Below, in pieces: positions 27,138-35,336 of a stretch of DNA of 64,000 bases (its first letter is position 1; each line of letters opens with the position of its first letter). The notes beneath the pieces were generated by a model. That model was not told the DNA's origin, did not search any database, and saw nothing but the letters and a program-made list of their open reading frames with translations. A program made the translations under genes and the position numbers. Origin of the DNA: Rhodococcus sp. BP22 (GTDB lineage Bacteria; Actinomycetota; Actinomycetes; Mycobacteriales; Mycobacteriaceae); NCBI RefSeq assembly GCF_014281965.1, contig NZ_JACFTB010000003.1, positions 372,001 through 436,000 on the forward strand, written 5' to 3'.

Positions 27138-28307
27138 ATGTCCGAAATTGTTCTCGAAAACATCACCAAGCTCTTCCCGGACGGTGCCGCTGCCGTCAGC
27201 GACGTGTCCATGACCATCGCGGACGGCGAGTTCATCATTCTCGTCGGGCCGTCGGGGTGTGGAAAGTCCACGACGCTCAACATGATCGCGGGCCTCGAGG
27301 ACATCTCGTCCGGTGAGCTGCGTATCGCGGGGGAGCGTGTCAACGAGAAGGCTCCTAAGGATCGCGACATCGCGATGGTGTTCCAGTCCTACGCGTTGTA
27401 CCCGCATATGACGGTTCGACAGAACATCGCGTTCCCGTTGACTCTCGCCAAGCTCAGCAAGAACGAGATCAACGAGAAGGTGGAGGAGGCTGCGAAGATC
27501 CTCGATCTGACCCAGCACCTCGATCGTCGGCCGGCAAATCTCTCCGGCGGCCAGCGCCAGCGAGTCGCCATGGGGCGCGCTATCGTTCGCACCCCCAAGG
27601 CATTCCTCATGGATGAGCCCTTGTCGAACCTCGACGCCAAGCTGCGCGTGCAGACGCGTGCGGAGATCTCCAGGCTGCAGAAGCGTCTGGGTACCACCAC
27701 GGTGTACGTGACGCACGATCAGACCGAGGCCATGACGCTCGGCGATCGGGTCGTGGTGTTGCGTGGTGGACGCGTGCAGCAGATCGGCTCACCGCAGGAG
27801 CTCTACGACAAGCCCAAGAACCTGTTCGTGGGCGGCTTCATCGGATCTCCTTCGATGAACTTCGTGCCGGGACAGCTCACCGCGAACGGTGTGTCCACCG
27901 ACCTCGGCGACATCGAGCTCCCATTGGACCGAATGGACTCGATCAAGTCGAAGAATCCGGGGCGTGAAGTTGTCGTCGGCATTCGCCCCGAACATTTCGA
28001 GGATGCTGCACTCATCGACGGGTACCAGAAGATCAGCGGCGCGGTCTTCACCGCAAAAGTCGACGTTCTCGAGTCGATGGGCAGTGACAAGTACGCGTAC
28101 TTCACCCTCGCGGGTGCTCAGGTCGAGTCCGCCGAACTACAGGAATTGGCTGCCGATGCGGGCATCGGCAATCTCGGTGGTGCGCAGGTCGTTGCACGGT
28201 TGGCAGCCGAGTCCAAGGCAGCCGAGGGTAGCCAGATCGAGTTGTGGTTCGATCCCGCGAAGGTGTCCGTGTTCGACCATGCATCGGGTGCAAACCTGAC
28301 CCTGTAA
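27138..28307 (+). CDS. sugC: Trehalose ABC transporter ATPase SugC
   Basis: SugC hydrolyses ATP to drive trehalose import. The 389-residue MalK-type ATPase has Walker A GPSGCGKST (about 36-44), Q-loop MVFQSYALYPHMT, signature LSGGQRQR, Walker B FLMDEPLSNLD, H-loop VTHDQTEA, and a C-terminal TOBE/regulatory domain from about residue 240 (IRPEHFEDA). It ends at a long inverted repeat shared with the convergent MFS gene. Confidence 0.93.
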   Translation: MSEIVLENITKLFPDGAAAVSDVSMTIADGEFIILVGPSGCGKSTTLNMIAGLEDISSGELRIAGERVNEKAPKDRDIAMVFQSYALYPHMTVRQNIAFPLTLAKLSKNEINEKVEEAAKILDLTQHLDRRPANLSGGQRQRVAMGRAIVRTPKAFLMDEPLSNLDAKLRVQTRAEISRLQKRLGTTTVYVTHDQTEAMTLGDRVVVLRGGRVQQIGSPQELYDKPKNLFVGGFIGSPSMNFVPGQLTANGVSTDLGDIELPLDRMDSIKSKNPGREVVVGIRPEHFEDAALIDGYQKISGAVFTAKVDVLESMGSDKYAYFTLAGAQVESAELQELAADAGIGNLGGAQVVARLAAESKAAEGSQIELWFDPAKVSVFDHASGANLTL

Positions 28308-28316
28308 GCGGTCCGG

Positions 28317-28370
28317 CGCGCAGGTATGCGGAAATCGATGGCCCACTATCGGTTTCCGCGTACCTGCGCG
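28317..28370. terminator. 18-bp inverted repeat ending sugC and overlapping the MFS gene end
   Basis: Arms 28317-28334 and 28353-28370 match over 18 bp with one G-U-type change, around an 18-nt loop. The right arm lies in the last codons of the convergent MFS gene. No T-run follows in either direction. Confidence 0.65.
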
Positions 28371-29812
28371 ACCCCGCTATCGCGCGCAACTTCGGTGACG
28401 ATTACGGGTATAGGTGGTTCCACTCGTATTGCCGTTGCAGCCAAGGCCACGATGGTGCACGCGATCGCTCCGGCGACGAATGCAAACGTGTACACCATTT
28501 CGCGTGGAATCGAGGTTCCTGCAATGGTGTAGGTGGCCAGCATGGTGGTGAGAAGTGCACTCGCAATAGACGTTCCGACGGTTCGGACGATCGAGTTGAC
28601 GCTGTTCGCGACGCCGGTGTCGGAGGCGGAGACCTCGGCCATAAGCAGGTTCGGTATCGCCGCGAAGGCGAGGCTGACGAAGACGCTGACGATCGACGTC
28701 GCGATAATGACCTGCCAGGTGGCGGTGTGGAAGAAGACGAAGAACACGAAGCCGAAGACTCCGATTCCACCACTCGTGATCAGTATCGGTCGTGCACCGA
28801 AGCGTCGGATGAATATCCCGCTGCAGGTTGCGGCGATGACGCCGACGACAGCTCCGGGCAGCAGATACACGACGCTGGCCCCGAGCACGGTTGCGCTGAA
28901 GCCGTAACCGGCGAGTTCACGAGGTGTCTGCACGAAGTACGAGCAGGCGAGGAAGTTGACGAACATTCCGATACCGACGAACAGTGTTGCGATGTTCGTC
29001 GCCAGTAGCGGTCCGTGCGTGAGCAAACGCGGTGCTACAAGGGGAGCTGCGGTCTTGTTCTCGAATATCCACCACAGCGCGAGCGTGATGGCTCCGATGA
29101 TCGCGCAGGCAAGGGTGGCGACCGAGCCCCACCCCCAATCCCTGCCCTGCGTCAACGCGAGGAAAAGCAGGACCAGCGCGATTGCGAGGAGGACTGCGCC
29201 CCACCAGTCCACCGAACCGCGGCCAGTGCGGGCGCGCGCTGGAACGGCGAACCACGCGATCAAGAGAGCCCCGAGGACGAACACCGCGGTCAGCCAGAAG
29301 ACTCGGTGATAGTCGGCGCCGTCCGCGGTCAGCAAACCCGTCAGGACGAGCCCGAACCCACCCCCGACGCCGAGGGTGCCGGAAAGAATGGCCATCGAGC
29401 CGACCAGTTTTCTGTGCGGCAGTTCGTCGCGAAGGAATGCCAGGGCGATCGGAAACAGCGCGTACGACACACCTTGAAGCACCCGTCCGAAGATCAGCAG
29501 TGCGAGGGAGTGGGTGCTCGCGGCGATGAGGGAACCTGCGAGCACGAGCAGCAGAACGCCGATGAGCACGGGCCGTTTGCCGTGCAGGTCTGCCAACCTG
29601 CCGATGACCGGGGTCGCGACGACGGCGGCGAGGAGATTTGCGGTGAGCACCCATCCGGCGGCGGCAGGGCTGACGTCGAGCTGCATCCCTATCGTTCCGA
29701 CGATCGGGATGACCATCGTCTGCAGGACGGCGACCGTCATCACCACGAAGCACAGACCCGGCAGCAGTAGAACTCCTGGTCGTAGATCTTCCGTGCGAAC
29801 CGCGGATGACAT
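28346..29812 (-). CDS. MFS multidrug efflux transporter (14-TM DHA2 type)
   Basis: The 488-residue protein has about fourteen membrane helices, the motif A sequence GRLADLHGKRPVLIG between helices 2 and 3, and GVSYALFPIALAFLRDELP, all typical of DHA2 drug:proton antiporters. Start ATG 29812 is chosen because an upstream GTG frame (29875) would run through an operator-like palindrome. The last codons lie in the hairpin shared with sugC. No regulator gene is adjacent. The exported compound is unknown. Confidence 0.85.
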   Translation of the reverse strand: MSSAVRTEDLRPGVLLLPGLCFVVMTVAVLQTMVIPIVGTIGMQLDVSPAAAGWVLTANLLAAVVATPVIGRLADLHGKRPVLIGVLLLVLAGSLIAASTHSLALLIFGRVLQGVSYALFPIALAFLRDELPHRKLVGSMAILSGTLGVGGGFGLVLTGLLTADGADYHRVFWLTAVFVLGALLIAWFAVPARARTGRGSVDWWGAVLLAIALVLLFLALTQGRDWGWGSVATLACAIIGAITLALWWIFENKTAAPLVAPRLLTHGPLLATNIATLFVGIGMFVNFLACSYFVQTPRELAGYGFSATVLGASVVYLLPGAVVGVIAATCSGIFIRRFGARPILITSGGIGVFGFVFFVFFHTATWQVIIATSIVSVFVSLAFAAIPNLLMAEVSASDTGVANSVNSIVRTVGTSIASALLTTMLATYTIAGTSIPREMVYTFAFVAGAIACTIVALAATAIRVEPPIPVIVTEVARDSGVAQVRGNR

Positions 29813-29850
29813 GCGGAAGAACCCCGTTACATTTCGATGGAGCAAAGAGG

Positions 29851-29868
29851 CATCAAAAAAACTTGATG
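29851..29868 (-). promoter_or_regulatory. Palindromic operator candidate of the MFS gene
   Basis: CATCAA (29851-29856) and TTGATG (29863-29868) form a perfect inverted repeat around an A-rich centre. It lies 39-56 nt upstream of ATG 29812. MarR and TetR regulators bind such TTGAT/ATCAA sites. Confidence 0.45.
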
Positions 29869-29952
29869 TGTGCACCTAAATGCTTATCAGAGTTTCTGTG
29901 GAGGGGGAAGGCACGCATGCCACTCGCGACTACGACGCGAGGTTCACGAACG

Positions 29953-30801
29953 TTAGGTGTCTCGCGCCCGCTCGCGGAGTTCGGAGACGATCTGGTCGTT
30001 CCAAATATGTTCGCGCACCAGGCGATACCGTTCGCGGATCATCCACAGATACGCCTCGGCGTCCGTCTTGCCTTCCAAGATGTCGGCGGCGCGCACCATC
30101 CTGACGACGGGGAGATACTCCTCGCCGAACCAGCGTCGGGCAACGGTTGGGCGATCGACGAATTCGGATAACTCCTGGATCAGCCGGAAACCCCAAGCCT
30201 CGACGCATTCGCTCAATTCCGCGTACTCCAACGGATCGGTGACCTGCACCGCGTCGCGGGCTTTGCCGACCAAGGGCACGCGGGTAAGGAAGATGCGTCG
30301 GTGATCCTTGATGAGCAGATCACCGCGTCTGGTGATGCCCTCGGGGGAGATGCGCGTGATGATCTCGGTGACCAGAGCGTCGATCGTGGTTCGGTGCATG
30401 GCGAAAGCGATGGACACCCGATGGTGGCCGTCGAGGACGAAATGCATCGAGCCGATGCGATACACCTGAATCGGCGGCATGGACTCGCCGCGTCGCTGGG
30501 CCGCAGCGAGGCGCTGCCACCGCTCCCGAACCCGTGCCGAGGTCGGTCGGAAGAATCGATCGAAGTCGCGTGTGCGGTCCACGCTTCCGACGATGGAGTC
30601 GACCCGGATGACCTGCAAGCCGAGTTGGCGCTCACCCACCTTGCCGAGAGCGGCGACGACCTCGTCGAACGGCAGAATGGTGTTGACGTCGTCAGGCTGT
30701 CGACGCAGCCACCCGACCAATCGTGCAATGTCGGCGCGTCGGCGCTGCCGCGTGAAGTCGTTCTCCGCATCGGCGGTGGGAAAGCCGGTGTCACGTGCCA
30801 T
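29953..30801 (-). CDS. ParB/Srx-fold-like protein of unknown role
   Basis: The 282-residue protein has a ParB-like core: LGLQVIRVDSIVGSVDR (about 60-76), MPPIQVYRIGSMHFVLDGHH (108-127) and RVSIAFAM. The DGHHR motif sits where partition proteins have GERR and sulfiredoxins GGCHR. A basic N-terminus and a C-terminal helical region are present. There is no ParA, and no parS was found in the surrounding sequence, so chromosome segregation is unlikely. The metallophosphoesterase gene upstream overlaps it by 11 bp. A transcription-regulator or nucleotide-hydrolase role is possible. Confidence 0.65.
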   Translation of the reverse strand: MARDTGFPTADAENDFTRQRRRADIARLVGWLRRQPDDVNTILPFDEVVAALGKVGERQLGLQVIRVDSIVGSVDRTRDFDRFFRPTSARVRERWQRLAAAQRRGESMPPIQVYRIGSMHFVLDGHHRVSIAFAMHRTTIDALVTEIITRISPEGITRRGDLLIKDHRRIFLTRVPLVGKARDAVQVTDPLEYAELSECVEAWGFRLIQELSEFVDRPTVARRWFGEEYLPVVRMVRAADILEGKTDAEAYLWMIRERYRLVREHIWNDQIVSELRERARDT

Positions 30802-31504
30802 GTCGTCGCCTCACGATCGTGGGTACGTTCTCAGCTGCTCGGCCACCCGGTTCGATCTCGAGCAAGGTGTACCCGACCGTGTTGAGGACGGTGGTCCCGT
30901 GCAGCTCGAGGTCTTCCGGTGTCTGCCCGTGGGGATGGATGTGACCGTGCAGAAGCAACTGGGGTTGCAGCGAACGAACGACGTCGTCCAGACATTCGAA
31001 TCCGACGTGCGCGGGATCGGTGTCGTCGCCGACTCCGAACGGCGGGCTGTGCGTCAGGAGCACGTCCACACCGCGCTGGTCGCCGCGCACCGTCCGTTTC
31101 CATGACTCGATGCGGGTGAGGGACCTGGCTCGGCGACGCTGTTGACGTTGAGTCCACTGGTTCGGGCCATCGTTGTACCGAATCGATCCACCCAGGCCCG
31201 CGATGCGCAACCCCGCCGCCGACACGATCGTGCGGTCGGCGTTCACCGCACCTACCGGCCCTGGCCAGGCGCTGGGCAGACCCGCGCGCATCCATCCGAC
31301 CCGCCCGGCCGAGAATCCCGTCAAGTCCACGTCGTGATTTCCGGGGACGAACACGCACGGCGCATTCAACGCATCCGACAGATATTCCAAATATTCGAAG
31401 GGCAGGTCGCCGGCCCCGAGAACGAGGTCGACATCGAGCGAGCGCACCTGTGTACTCCACAGGGTCTCGATAGTTTCGTCGGAGACGGCTAGGACGGAGA
31501 CCAC
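30791..31504 (-). CDS. Metallophosphoesterase (calcineurin-like)
   Basis: This 237-residue protein has the metallophosphoesterase motifs in order: LGAGDLPFEYL (degenerate GD motif), VPGNHDVD, LLTHSPPFG, and LLHGHIHPHG. It should hydrolyse a phosphomonoester or diester with two metal ions. The N-terminal D-x-H motif, usually near residue 10, is replaced by VSDETIETLW, so one metal site is weak. GTG 31504 lies 7 nt after a -10 hexamer; the longer frame to 31618 is less likely. It overlaps the ParB-like gene, forming a two-gene operon. Confidence 0.8.
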   Translation of the reverse strand: MVSVLAVSDETIETLWSTQVRSLDVDLVLGAGDLPFEYLEYLSDALNAPCVFVPGNHDVDLTGFSAGRVGWMRAGLPSAWPGPVGAVNADRTIVSAAGLRIAGLGGSIRYNDGPNQWTQRQQRRRARSLTRIESWKRTVRGDQRGVDVLLTHSPPFGVGDDTDPAHVGFECLDDVVRSLQPQLLLHGHIHPHGQTPEDLELHGTTVLNTVGYTLLEIEPGGRAAENVPTIVRRRHGT

Positions 31505-31511
31505 GTGCCCG

Positions 31512-31517
31512 ACGCTA
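31512..31517 (-). promoter_or_regulatory. -10 element of leaderless metallophosphoesterase gene
   Basis: On the minus strand TAGCGT is followed by seven bases and GTG 31504. Confidence 0.45.
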
Positions 31518-31582
31518 CCGACAACCACCTTTCGTGATGCACCGAACGCGTCGTTCGGACCGCGGTGGTGTTGGATGGCACT

Positions 31583-32170
31583 GTGAGCGACAGCGTCATT
31601 TCCTCGGTCCGCGCACACCTCGTCGCGCAGATCGGGGACGAGAATCCCCGCCCCTACTCGGTCACCTTCCTCGGTCTCGAATCGTTGGAAGTGCTGACAT
31701 TTCTGCCCCGGCAGGATGTGTTCGCCAGATTCGCAACCCTGGGCTGTTCTCGATACCCCATGTCCGATCCCAGTGAGATGATCGCCGACGCGACCCGCGG
31801 TCCCCGAGCCGAACTCATTCTCATCACGAGAGTCTTCGACGGTATCGACACCTCGTTCCTGCAGAATATCGCCAAGTTGGCGGCGTCGCCGTCGGTGGAA
31901 GGGGTGGTTCTGCGCCCTGATCTTCTGCTCGATATCGGCGAACCGTTGTGGAAGGGCGCGCCCTTCACCGCGGTGTTGCTCGGAGACAGTGAGATCGACG
32001 ATCTGGTGCTGCCGGAGCCTGCAGATCCGGTGAAATTCCTGCAGTTGGTTCCGATCACCAGTACCGAGGCGGCATGGGTACGACTGCGCGGCGCCGAAGC
32101 GCTTCGGGACGCATGGAAAGAAGCAGGTATCGACGTTCGCGACCCTGCCCGGTCGGCTGTGACCCTCTAG
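31583..32170 (+). CDS. Suppressor-of-fused (SUFU) domain protein
   Basis: The 195-residue protein carries a SUFU-like domain: YSVTFLGLESLEVLTFLP, LGCSRYPMSDP, PRAELILITR, and the C-terminal VKFLQLVPITSTEAAWVRL. The animal SUFU is a signalling inhibitor, while bacterial SUFU-domain proteins often serve as immunity proteins or have unknown roles. No toxin gene is adjacent here. GTG 31583 is preferred over the in-frame start at 31565. It is divergent from the metallophosphoesterase operon and convergent with corA. Confidence 0.78.
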   Translation: MSDSVISSVRAHLVAQIGDENPRPYSVTFLGLESLEVLTFLPRQDVFARFATLGCSRYPMSDPSEMIADATRGPRAELILITRVFDGIDTSFLQNIAKLAASPSVEGVVLRPDLLLDIGEPLWKGAPFTAVLLGDSEIDDLVLPEPADPVKFLQLVPITSTEAAWVRLRGAEALRDAWKEAGIDVRDPARSAVTL

Positions 32171-32201
32171 TCACACCGAGTTCGACGCGGCCTGCCGGCG
32201 G

Positions 32202-33299
32202 TCAGAGCCAGTTGTTGCGCCGGAACGTCGCGAACAAGCTGATGCATACGATCGCTACTACTCCGATGACGCCGTAGTAGCCATATTTCCAGTGCAGTTC
32301 CGGGATGTTGTCGAAGTTCATGCCGTAGATGCCTGCCACCATTGTCGGCACCGCGGCGATGGCCACCCACGCCGAGATCTTGCGCATGTCCATGTTCTGC
32401 TGCATCGTCACCCGCGCCAACGCAGCATCGACCAGCGAACTCAGTACTTCGTCGAACTCGGCCACCCGCTCCGCAACCAGCGTGTGGTGATCCGCGACAT
32501 CGCGCAGATACCGGCGTATCGCTTTCGGAACAGGAGTGTCCACACCCTGCACCAACTGGCTCAACGGCGTCGACAGTGGCGTAACCGAGCGTCGCAACTC
32601 GACGACCTCGCGCTTGAGTAGATAGATGTTCTCGATCGGAACGTGATCATCGGGGGAGAACACTTCCTCCTCCATCACGTCGACGTCACGTTCGATCGAA
32701 GACGTCACCGCCAGATACTCGTCGACGACGTGATCGGCGACGGCATGCAGAACTGCGGTCGGCCCCAGCGCGAGGTGCTCCGGATTCTGCTCCAGTCGAT
32801 GACGGACGCCGGAGAGCCCGGAATGTTCGCCGTGCCGGACGGTCACCACGAAGTCCCGACCGAGGAAGACCATGATCTCCCCGCTCTCGACCAACTCGTT
32901 GGCCGTCGTCGCCGATTCGTGCTCGACGTAGCTCACCGTTCGGAGAACGAGAAACGAAACGTCGTCGTATCGTTCGAGTTTGGGACGCTGGTGGGCGTGA
33001 ACCGCGTCCTCTGCCATCAACTCGTGAAGGCCGTAGCACTCGGCGACACTGTTCATCTGGCCTTCGTCCGGGGCATGCAGGCCGACCCAGACGAATCCGT
33101 CGCCGCGTCTGCGGACCTCAGCGATGGCAGCGGAATGAGTGAATTTGCCCGCCAGCCGGACGCCGTCGACGTACACGGCGCAGTCGACGATGGCGCGGGC
33201 GGTCGGCACCGGGATTTTCGGCACGCGAGCCGCCGACCGGGTAGAGGGCCGCAACGAGTGCAGGGACGGCAGCGAAGGCCGTGGTGGTAGAGATGGCAT
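32202..33299 (-). CDS. corA: CorA-type magnesium/cobalt transport protein
   Basis: CorA forms a pentameric Mg2+ channel. The 365-residue protein has a large cytoplasmic domain with a long stalk helix and two C-terminal membrane helices. The selectivity motif GMN is in AGIYGMNFDNIPEL, with the basic tail FATFRRNNWL. ATG 33299 follows AAGGAG at good spacing, so the frame to 33626 is not used. It matches Rv1239c in position and length. A Mg2+-sensing MgtE_N-CBS protein is encoded 10 kb away. Confidence 0.93.
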   Translation of the reverse strand: MPSLPPRPSLPSLHSLRPSTRSAARVPKIPVPTARAIVDCAVYVDGVRLAGKFTHSAAIAEVRRRGDGFVWVGLHAPDEGQMNSVAECYGLHELMAEDAVHAHQRPKLERYDDVSFLVLRTVSYVEHESATTANELVESGEIMVFLGRDFVVTVRHGEHSGLSGVRHRLEQNPEHLALGPTAVLHAVADHVVDEYLAVTSSIERDVDVMEEEVFSPDDHVPIENIYLLKREVVELRRSVTPLSTPLSQLVQGVDTPVPKAIRRYLRDVADHHTLVAERVAEFDEVLSSLVDAALARVTMQQNMDMRKISAWVAIAAVPTMVAGIYGMNFDNIPELHWKYGYYGVIGVVAIVCISLFATFRRNNWL

Positions 33300-33392
33300 G
33301 GCTGCACTCCTTCGTCGAGGGCGGGTTCTTCGAGGGCGGATTGTTCTGGGCGGCGAGCGACGCGCAATCGTACGCCTGAGAGACTTTCCCTC

Positions 33393-34256
33393 GTGCGCAT
33401 CGATCTTCACACTCATTCTTCCGCGTCCGACGGCACCGATACGCCGGCGGAGTTGGTTCGTGCGGCGCGCGCGGCAGGTCTCGATGTCGTTGCGCTGACC
33501 GATCACGACACTACGGCCGGTTGGGACGAGGCGCTGGAGGCGGCACCTGCCGGTCTGACCGTGGTCCGCGGAATGGAGATGTCCTGCACCGGTCGAGGCG
33601 AGGACGGTGATCCGGTTCCGGTACACCTGCTGGCGTACTTGTTCGATCCCGAGAACGAAGCCTTCGCGCTCGAACGTGCGCGATTGCGCGAAGAACGCAG
33701 CACGAGGATCGGACGCATGGCCGAGCTACTGGCCGTCGACTATCCCAGCATCGACCCGGAGGACATTCTGGCAGGCACCGGCCCGTCGGCCGGCCGGCCC
33801 CACCTGGCACGTGCACTCGTCGACGCCGGCGCCGTCCCGAGCGTGCAGGCAGCGTTCGACGGACCCTTGAGTACCGGGAGCCAGTACTACGTCCCCAAGG
33901 TCGATACCCCGCTGGATCGGGCCGTGGAGATGATCGCGGCAGCGGGAGGAGTCAGTGTCCTCGCGCACGCACGCGCCAGGACCCGGGGAAGACTGCTCGA
34001 TCTCGCACAGATCCGTGAACTCGTCTCGCTCGAGCCCGGAGGAACCGGGGGACTCGGGGGTATCGAGGTCGACCATGCCGATCACAACGCCGAGGATGCC
34101 CGGATACTCCGCGAGCTCGCCGGCGAGCTCGACCTGATCGTCACAGGCTCGTCCGACTATCACGGTGGAAACAAAGAACTGAAGCTCGGTCAGCACACGA
34201 CACACGTGGACGACTACGAGCGGTTGGTATCGCAGGCATCTGGACTGTCTGTATGA
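33393..34256 (+). CDS. PHP-domain phosphoesterase
   Basis: The 287-residue protein has PHP metal motifs: DLHTHSSASDG (about 4-14), LTDHDTTAG, the glutamate in RGMEMSC, and late GSSDYHG. It resembles the YciV/RNase AM group, which hydrolyses 3',5'-nucleoside bisphosphates or trims RNA ends. GTG 33393 starts next to the motif, as in the family. Its stop overlaps marC by ATGA. Confidence 0.85.
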   Translation: MRIDLHTHSSASDGTDTPAELVRAARAAGLDVVALTDHDTTAGWDEALEAAPAGLTVVRGMEMSCTGRGEDGDPVPVHLLAYLFDPENEAFALERARLREERSTRIGRMAELLAVDYPSIDPEDILAGTGPSAGRPHLARALVDAGAVPSVQAAFDGPLSTGSQYYVPKVDTPLDRAVEMIAAAGGVSVLAHARARTRGRLLDLAQIRELVSLEPGGTGGLGGIEVDHADHNAEDARILRELAGELDLIVTGSSDYHGGNKELKLGQHTTHVDDYERLVSQASGLSV

Positions 34257-34867
34257 GCTTCGATACCACCCTCTACCTGACGGTCCTGATCACGCTGTTC
34301 GTCATCATGGACCCACCGGGCGCCATTCCTGTCTTCCTGTCCCTGGTCGGACGCAAAAGCAAACAAGAGCGAAATCGCGCCGCCTGGCAAGCTCCCGCGG
34401 TCTCGCTGACGGTCATCACCGTCTTCGCCATCGGTGGCCAGGCCATTCTCGGCTACCTGCACATCGGAATACCGGCGCTTCAGGGCGCAGGCGGTCTGTT
34501 GCTTCTCCTCATCGCACTGTCACTGCTCACCGGCAAAAGCGCAGGTGGTGGAACCGAGGCCGAGGAAGTCAACGTCGCGCTCGTCCCCCTCGGCACCCCG
34601 CTGATGGCAGGGCCGGGTGCGATCGCAGCCGTCATCGTCTATGTCAGCCAAGCCGACGGGCGGGTCGGGTCCCTCGCAGCCGTCGCGCTTGCCATCATCA
34701 CCATTCACATACTGTTCTTCGCAGTGCTCAGATTCTCGACGGTATTGATACGAATCCTGGGTGTCGGTGGCATCACCCTGCTTGCTCGCATCGCAGGCCT
34801 ACTGCTGGCTGCAATTGCCGTCCAGCTCATTGCGGACTCCGTCCGCGGCTTCATCACAGGAGGTTGA
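34253..34867 (+). CDS. marC: MarC-family integral membrane protein
   Basis: The 204-residue protein has about six membrane helices and the MarC marks ITLFVIMDPPGAIPVFLSL and PLGTPLMAGPGAIA. Despite the name, E. coli MarC is not linked to drug resistance, and the function is unknown. It is coupled to the PHP gene (ATGA) and followed by a small membrane protein gene. Confidence 0.85.
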   Translation: MSFDTTLYLTVLITLFVIMDPPGAIPVFLSLVGRKSKQERNRAAWQAPAVSLTVITVFAIGGQAILGYLHIGIPALQGAGGLLLLLIALSLLTGKSAGGGTEAEEVNVALVPLGTPLMAGPGAIAAVIVYVSQADGRVGSLAAVALAIITIHILFFAVLRFSTVLIRILGVGGITLLARIAGLLLAAIAVQLIADSVRGFITGG

Positions 34868-34872
34868 CCGGT

Positions 34873-35133
34873 GTGCTCAAAGCGTTGAGTGGGGCCATCG
34901 CAGCAGGGCTCGTCGTCATGGCCATCCTTGTCGTGGGCGCCCAATATCTTGGAAATCAACGTGCGTTTCCCGGGCCGGGCACAGTCTCGGTAGTGGCCCA
35001 CATCGCGGCCGCAGTCGCCGCCATCCTCGCGCAGCACTTCGCCGATCACCGTCGACGAGGGTCTTCGGCTCTCGCATCGACCGCCGTCTTTGTCATCGCA
35101 GGTGTGTTGCTCTGGACTCAGTGGTGGAGTTGA
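34873..35133 (+). CDS. Small three-helix membrane protein
   Basis: The 86-residue protein has three hydrophobic stretches (about 5-25, 37-55 and 62-80). GTG 34873 is selected because AGGAGG (34858-34863) lies 9 nt before it; an in-frame TTG at 34864 would leave no spacing. The Shine-Dalgarno is within the end of marC, so it belongs to the same operon. I recognise no family. Confidence 0.65.
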   Translation: MLKALSGAIAAGLVVMAILVVGAQYLGNQRAFPGPGTVSVVAHIAAAVAAILAQHFADHRRRGSSALASTAVFVIAGVLLWTQWWS

Positions 35134-35232
35134 CCTCACCTGTCGGTGGCGATGGCCGACATGTTGCCAACCCGCGGACCGCAGTGGCACACTGACTTCT
35201 GCAGTTTTCGGCGCCACCGCGTCATACCGACT

Positions 35233-35269
35233 GTGTAGATCGGTACACCCGCAGACGCAGCCGTACGAT
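35233..35269 (+). promoter_or_regulatory. Inverted repeat and -10 upstream of malic enzyme gene
   Basis: GTGTA (35233-35237) and TACAC (35244-35248) form a 16-bp operator-like repeat. TACGAT (35264-35269) follows as a -10 candidate. The repeat would cover the -35 position. Confidence 0.35.
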
Positions 35270-35336
35270 GGCGCGCTCGGTGACACCTCCCTCGAATTGC
35301 TGAACGGTATCGAAACCGGATTCCATAGGAGCTAAC

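Noticed and set aside
29953-30801. Chromosome partitioning ParB with a nearby parS
   Set aside because: No ParA gene, no parS-like palindrome seen nearby, and the GERR motif is replaced by DGHHR.
31583-32170. SUFU protein as immunity part of a polymorphic toxin system
   Set aside because: No toxin, WXG or secretion gene lies next to it; the immunity role would be pure guesswork here.
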